Source: JBBQHX01 sp035306065 (GTDB lineage: Bacteria > Gemmatimonadota > Gemmatimonadetes > Gemmatimonadales > Gemmatimonadaceae). From it: a DNA stretch of 16,473 bases. Position 1 is the first letter of the stretch, and each line of letters opens with the position of its first letter. Of this stretch, positions 13,373-16,473 are shown one piece after another. The position numbers and the translations under genes were made by a program. The stretch covers positions 1-16,473 of the forward strand of contig DATGOL010000031.1 of NCBI GenBank assembly GCA_035306065.1. Direction: 5' to 3'. Under the pieces are notes generated by a model that was not told the origin of the DNA, searched no databases, and was given only the letters and a program-made list of their open reading frames with translations.

Positions 13373-14899
13373 GTGCAACCCTTCTTCATCACCACCGCAA
13401 TCGATTACGCCAACGGCGATCCCCACCTCGGGCACGCCTACGAAAAGATTGGCGCAGATGCAATCGCACGCTACCACCGCCATGCCGGGTATGACGTTCA
13501 CTTCCTCATGGGAATGGACGAACACGGACAGAAGGTTGCGCAGACCGCCGGCGAGCATGGTGTCACTCCGCAGCAGCTCGTTGACGACCTCGCGGCACGG
13601 TTCACCGCCACGTGGACGCAGCTGGGCATATCGAACGACCAGTTCATTCGCACCACGGACCCCGCGCATCGCGAGGGAGTGCAGGCGCTCGTGCGGCACA
13701 TGTTCGAGCGCAGCCCGGATGACTTTCACGAGCGCACCTACGAAGGCTGGTATTGTGTAGGGTGTGAGCTGTTCAAACGCGAGAACGAAATCGAAGACGG
13801 ACACTGTGTTCTGCACCCCACTCGCGAACTTCAGTGGACCGAAGAGCGCAACTGGTTCTTCCGCCTGTCCCGCTACGAAAAGTTCCTCAGGAACCTGCTG
13901 ACTGACAATCCGCAGTTCATACAGCCGGAGTCCCGACGCAACGAACTCCTCGCGCTGATTGACAGTGGACTGGAAGACATCTCCATCACGCGCTCCAACC
14001 TGAAGTGGGCCATTCCGTTCCCGATACCCACGAGTGACGGAGACATTCAGGGCACGTGGGTCTGGTTCGATGCGCTGCCCAACTACGTGACGGCTATCGG
14101 CTACCCCAACGGGGAGTTCGAGCGCTGGTGGCCGGCCGTGCACATAGTGGGCAAGGATATTTCCAGGCTGCACGCAGTCGTGTGGCCGGCCATGCTGGAG
14201 TCTGCAGGCCTCGCACTTCCCAGGCGGGTCTGGGCGCACGGCTTCGTTCTTCTCGCCGGTGAACGGTTCAGCAAGAGTGCTGGTGTGAAACTGGACCTGC
14301 ACGAGGCCATAACGCGATTCGGCGCCGATGCATTTCGCTACTTCCTGCTTCGTGAAGTGCCGTTCGATGCAGACGGCACCTTCTCCTGGGAGCGTTTCGA
14401 AGACCGCTACAACGCAGACCTCGCCAATGCACTCGGCAACCTGGCGAGCCGCACTACGGCCATGGTGGAACGGTACTTTGATGGAGTGGTACCCGCATCA
14501 ACACGTGGCGACCTGGATGCGGCGGATGCCAGCGACCTCGCGGGATACCACGCCGCAATGGACGGCACCAACGGCTACCTGCTGCACGAGGCGCTCCGGC
14601 AGGTATGGCGTACCGTTGCGCGAGGTAATGAGTACGTTGACGCCCGCGCACCCTGGAAGCAGGCGAAGGACCCGGAACAGCGCGGGGCACTCGAGGAAAC
14701 ACTTGGCACTCTCGTGAGGCAGCTCGCCCGACACGCTGTATCCCTCGCGCCATTCATGCCGGTAAAGGCGGCTGAACTCTGGACCATGATCGGCGCTCCA
14801 GGAGATGTACACACCGTCACGTTCGCAGAGCTCGAGACCCTGGAGCCAGCAGGGTGGAGAGTCTCAAAGGGCACTCCGCTGTTTCCCAAGGAAAGCTGA
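13373..14899 (+). CDS. metG: Methionyl-tRNA synthetase, Thermus-type single zinc knuckle
   Basis: This class I synthetase charges tRNA-Met with methionine. The 508-residue product begins QPFFITTAIDYANGDPHLGHAYEK, with the HIGH-type motif HLGH at 18-21. The KMSKS-type motif is RFSKS at 298-302. The zinc-binding insert reads CVGC (128-131) and CVLH (145-148). The CxxC/CxxH ligand set corresponds to the Thermus thermophilus enzyme. The C-terminal Trbp111-like tRNA-binding domain found in many longer MetRS proteins is absent. The start is GTG at 13373, 4 nt after the ricT stop, chosen because the family N-terminus begins there. The frame remains open back to 13250, but that part overlaps the ricT tail and has no family similarity. 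The gene is probably cotranscribed with ricT. Confidence 0.97.
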   Translation: MQPFFITTAIDYANGDPHLGHAYEKIGADAIARYHRHAGYDVHFLMGMDEHGQKVAQTAGEHGVTPQQLVDDLAARFTATWTQLGISNDQFIRTTDPAHREGVQALVRHMFERSPDDFHERTYEGWYCVGCELFKRENEIEDGHCVLHPTRELQWTEERNWFFRLSRYEKFLRNLLTDNPQFIQPESRRNELLALIDSGLEDISITRSNLKWAIPFPIPTSDGDIQGTWVWFDALPNYVTAIGYPNGEFERWWPAVHIVGKDISRLHAVVWPAMLESAGLALPRRVWAHGFVLLAGERFSKSAGVKLDLHEAITRFGADAFRYFLLREVPFDADGTFSWERFEDRYNADLANALGNLASRTTAMVERYFDGVVPASTRGDLDAADASDLAGYHAAMDGTNGYLLHEALRQVWRTVARGNEYVDARAPWKQAKDPEQRGALEETLGTLVRQLARHAVSLAPFMPVKAAELWTMIGAPGDVHTVTFAELETLEPAGWRVSKGTPLFPKES

Positions 14900-14948
14900 C
14901 TCACGCAGCAGGCGCTTCAATAGCACTATCGAAAGCGAGCGACGCAAA

Positions 14949-14978
14949 CGGGGGGCAGAGTTCTCACTCTGCCCCCCG
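14949..14978. terminator. Hairpin between convergent metG and susD genes
   Basis: A perfect 12-bp stem (CGGGGGGCAGAG / CTCTGCCCCCCG) encloses a 6-nt loop, midway between the two convergent stop codons. On the minus strand the stem is followed by TTTGC, a weak U-tract for the SusD transcript. On the plus strand the following sequence is CTTCC, without a clear U-tract. A bidirectional terminator is likely, stronger for the minus strand. The remainder of 14900-15008 shows nothing else. Confidence 0.7.
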
Positions 14979-15008
14979 CTTCCTATCATCGGTCAACCGG
15001 GACCCCGA

Positions 15009-16436
15009 TTACGGAATGGACGCATCACAAGCCGTATAGTTCGGATTGTTCTTCTCGTCCACCGGCACGATGAGGGACACCTGATTCCCCCACGCCTGTC
15101 CACCGTTCAGACCGATCGGCCCGTCAGTTCCCGGAACTGTGGCACTAGGACCACTCGGGAATACGTCGTCGGCCGCAAAGCCGTACTGCCTGATCATCCG
15201 ACGCATGTCACCCAGCCTGTGCGACGTAAGGAAGAGCCACTTGGCACGTTCCTGGAAGTGGAGCTGTGCACGAGCATCCGCATTTCCCGGATCAGCCAGG
15301 CTGCCCAGCGTGGAGTTCTCACACCCGGCTGCACCCTCCGGACATGCATACAGTGCTGACTGTGCCCGAAGCGCGTTGAGTGCAGAGAGCCACGGACCAC
15401 TCTGGCCGGCATCGAGCGCAGCCTCTGCCTCTATCAACCGGGCCTCCACCCCGGTGGCCACAGGTATCGGACTCTCACGCGTGGGATACTTCATCTGCTG
15501 AAACCGCAGTGCTGCCTGACGCTGCCCCACTCGCTGCGGACCAGCCGCTGCTATGAAGTATGGAACTCTGGTGTCACCGTCGTCGAAGGCTGTTCGATAG
15601 GCAATACCCTGATCGTCGGATACCGACCAGCGACCGAGGTTGTTCCTCCAGTTCCATACTCCATTGTTCTGCGCAGAAGTATTCGAGGAATGCTCGATCA
15701 GGTACTGGAACTCCACGGGCACATCTGCCACAGCGGCAGCGGCCTCGGCGAACCTGCCGAGGTTAACCAGAGCCCTGCCCTGACCCACACGAACCAGGTT
15801 CAGGATTCGCTCATCGCCTGCGGCGAGTGGCAGCGCTTCCTCGAAGCGCTCCAGCGCTCGCTCGAACACCTCGCTTGTGGAGAGCGGGTTTCCGAACTCG
15901 AAGTCATCCGTTTCCTCGTTGAACTCGGAGAACGGTACACCGCTGCAATAGTTCTCCCCGAAGTAGATGTACGAGAAACCGGCAAGAGCCAGTACTTCTG
16001 CGCGCTCCACCGGATCGCCATTGAACTCGGCAAACAGCGAAGCGCCTCTTTCTGCAGACCTGCGTGCGCGACTCATCTCACGGAACACGTCAGCATTCGT
16101 GCCGTTGTCAGCAGTCATCGCGCGCCTGTCCACCTCCTGCCTGGTGGGAAACGTGCCTGACGAATGAAGCTCGTCGGCAAGTAGTCCCGCCTGCAGAATC
16201 TGGCCTTCCTGAGCGTCCGTACCGCTGTACGCAACGATGAAATCGCGAATCACTCCCGCCCGTACCACGGGCAGAGAAGCGGAGTCGCCAAGGAAGTCTG
16301 GCGGAAGACGATCAGGGTCCTCCACGTCAATGATTCGATCGGGATCGCAGCCGGAGATCAGGCCGGCAACGAGCATGGTGCCCACCACGAGCACTCCCCG
16401 CCGAATCAGCAATCCTGTTTGGATATTTGCAAGCAT
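15009..16436 (-). CDS. RagB/SusD-family outer-membrane nutrient-binding lipoprotein
   Basis: SusD-type proteins are lipid-anchored lids that sit on a SusC-type TonB-dependent transporter and capture glycans, peptides or other nutrients. This 475-residue protein has a lipoprotein signal ending LVAGLISGC, with lipidated Cys30. A helical, TPR-like body follows (DELHSSGTFPTRQEVDRRAM, RRSAERGASLFAEF, AEVLALAGFSYIYFGENYCSGVPFSEF). The C-terminal part has WLFLTSHRLGDMRRMIRQYGF, a block characteristic of the family. The ATG at 16436 gives a good signal peptide. It lies 15 bp after the stop of an upstream gene whose end looks like a TonB-dependent receptor. The substrate is unknown. No polysaccharide-degrading genes lie in view. 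Confidence 0.93.
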   Translation of the reverse strand: MLANIQTGLLIRRGVLVVGTMLVAGLISGCDPDRIIDVEDPDRLPPDFLGDSASLPVVRAGVIRDFIVAYSGTDAQEGQILQAGLLADELHSSGTFPTRQEVDRRAMTADNGTNADVFREMSRARRSAERGASLFAEFNGDPVERAEVLALAGFSYIYFGENYCSGVPFSEFNEETDDFEFGNPLSTSEVFERALERFEEALPLAAGDERILNLVRVGQGRALVNLGRFAEAAAAVADVPVEFQYLIEHSSNTSAQNNGVWNWRNNLGRWSVSDDQGIAYRTAFDDGDTRVPYFIAAAGPQRVGQRQAALRFQQMKYPTRESPIPVATGVEARLIEAEAALDAGQSGPWLSALNALRAQSALYACPEGAAGCENSTLGSLADPGNADARAQLHFQERAKWLFLTSHRLGDMRRMIRQYGFAADDVFPSGPSATVPGTDGPIGLNGGQAWGNQVSLIVPVDEKNNPNYTACDASIP

Positions 16437-16451
16437 GAGTGTGCTCTATGG

Positions 16452-16473
16452 TTAGAACGTGATCTGTACGCGT
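16452..16473 (-). CDS. C-terminal end of a probable SusC-like TonB-dependent receptor (partial)
   Basis: Only the last six codons are in the window, reading Arg-Val-Gln-Ile-Thr-Phe and then TAA (16452-16454), with one extra base at the edge. An alternating beta-strand ending in Phe is the usual C-terminus of outer-membrane barrels. The gene lies directly upstream of a SusD-type gene in the same direction, which is where susC is normally found. The identification rests mainly on that context. Confidence 0.5.

Noticed and set aside
13355..14302. Minus-strand frame (315 codons) opposite metG
   Set aside because: metG is unambiguous on the plus strand, and the antisense frame looks like a shadow.

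Overview
This window is a high-GC (about 60-65% by eye) bacterial chromosome segment that is mostly conserved, with one repeat-rich intergenic island. The best guess at origin is Gemmatimonadota or a close relative. The grounds are a SusC/SusD-type outer-membrane pair, secreted lipoproteins with LAGC/LISGC-type lipoboxes, a RicT-MetG pair, a dnaE-accA pair, few strong Shine-Dalgarno sites and several promoters placed as for leaderless mRNAs. The phylum is an inference and was not tested by any search.

Layout. Positions 3-3245 (minus strand) read as one operon: a six-helix membrane protein, a winged-helix regulator overlapping it by 8 bp, undecaprenyl diphosphate synthase (uppS), and a DUF4173-type multi-pass membrane protein overlapping uppS by 4 bp. 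A near-consensus promoter ends 6 nt before the first ATG. Positions 3291-6646 (minus) hold two metallopeptidases joined by a TTGA stop/start overlap: a secreted M30-like lipoprotein and a membrane-anchored PF10023-type aminopeptidase. A short divergent region leads to dnaE (replicative polymerase, intact PHP metal site) and accA (acetyl-CoA carboxylase), both on the plus strand and 2 nt apart.

Positions 11254-12029 form the only long gene-free stretch. It starts with a 463-bp MITE-like element bounded by perfect 26-bp inverted repeats, the left one containing the accA stop codon. An internal 29-bp GC-rich inverted repeat lies inside it. Next come two arrays of 7-bp repeats in opposite orientation around six 19-bp tandem units, most carrying a palindrome. 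These repeats run up to 22 bp before ricT.

Positions 12052-14899 (plus) carry ricT/PSP1, with an arginine-glycine-rich tail, and metG of the Thermus zinc type, 4 nt apart. A perfect 12-bp stem hairpin separates metG from the convergent SusD-family lipoprotein gene (15009-16436). The last six codons of an upstream, probably SusC-like TonB-dependent receptor gene are visible at the right edge.

The genes are mostly core functions (cell-wall lipid carrier, replication, fatty-acid synthesis, translation, nutrient uptake). I see no phage, CRISPR, toxin-antitoxin or defence genes. The least explained content is the composite repeat island, the leaderless promoter pattern, the regulator/membrane-protein pair and the peptidase pair.
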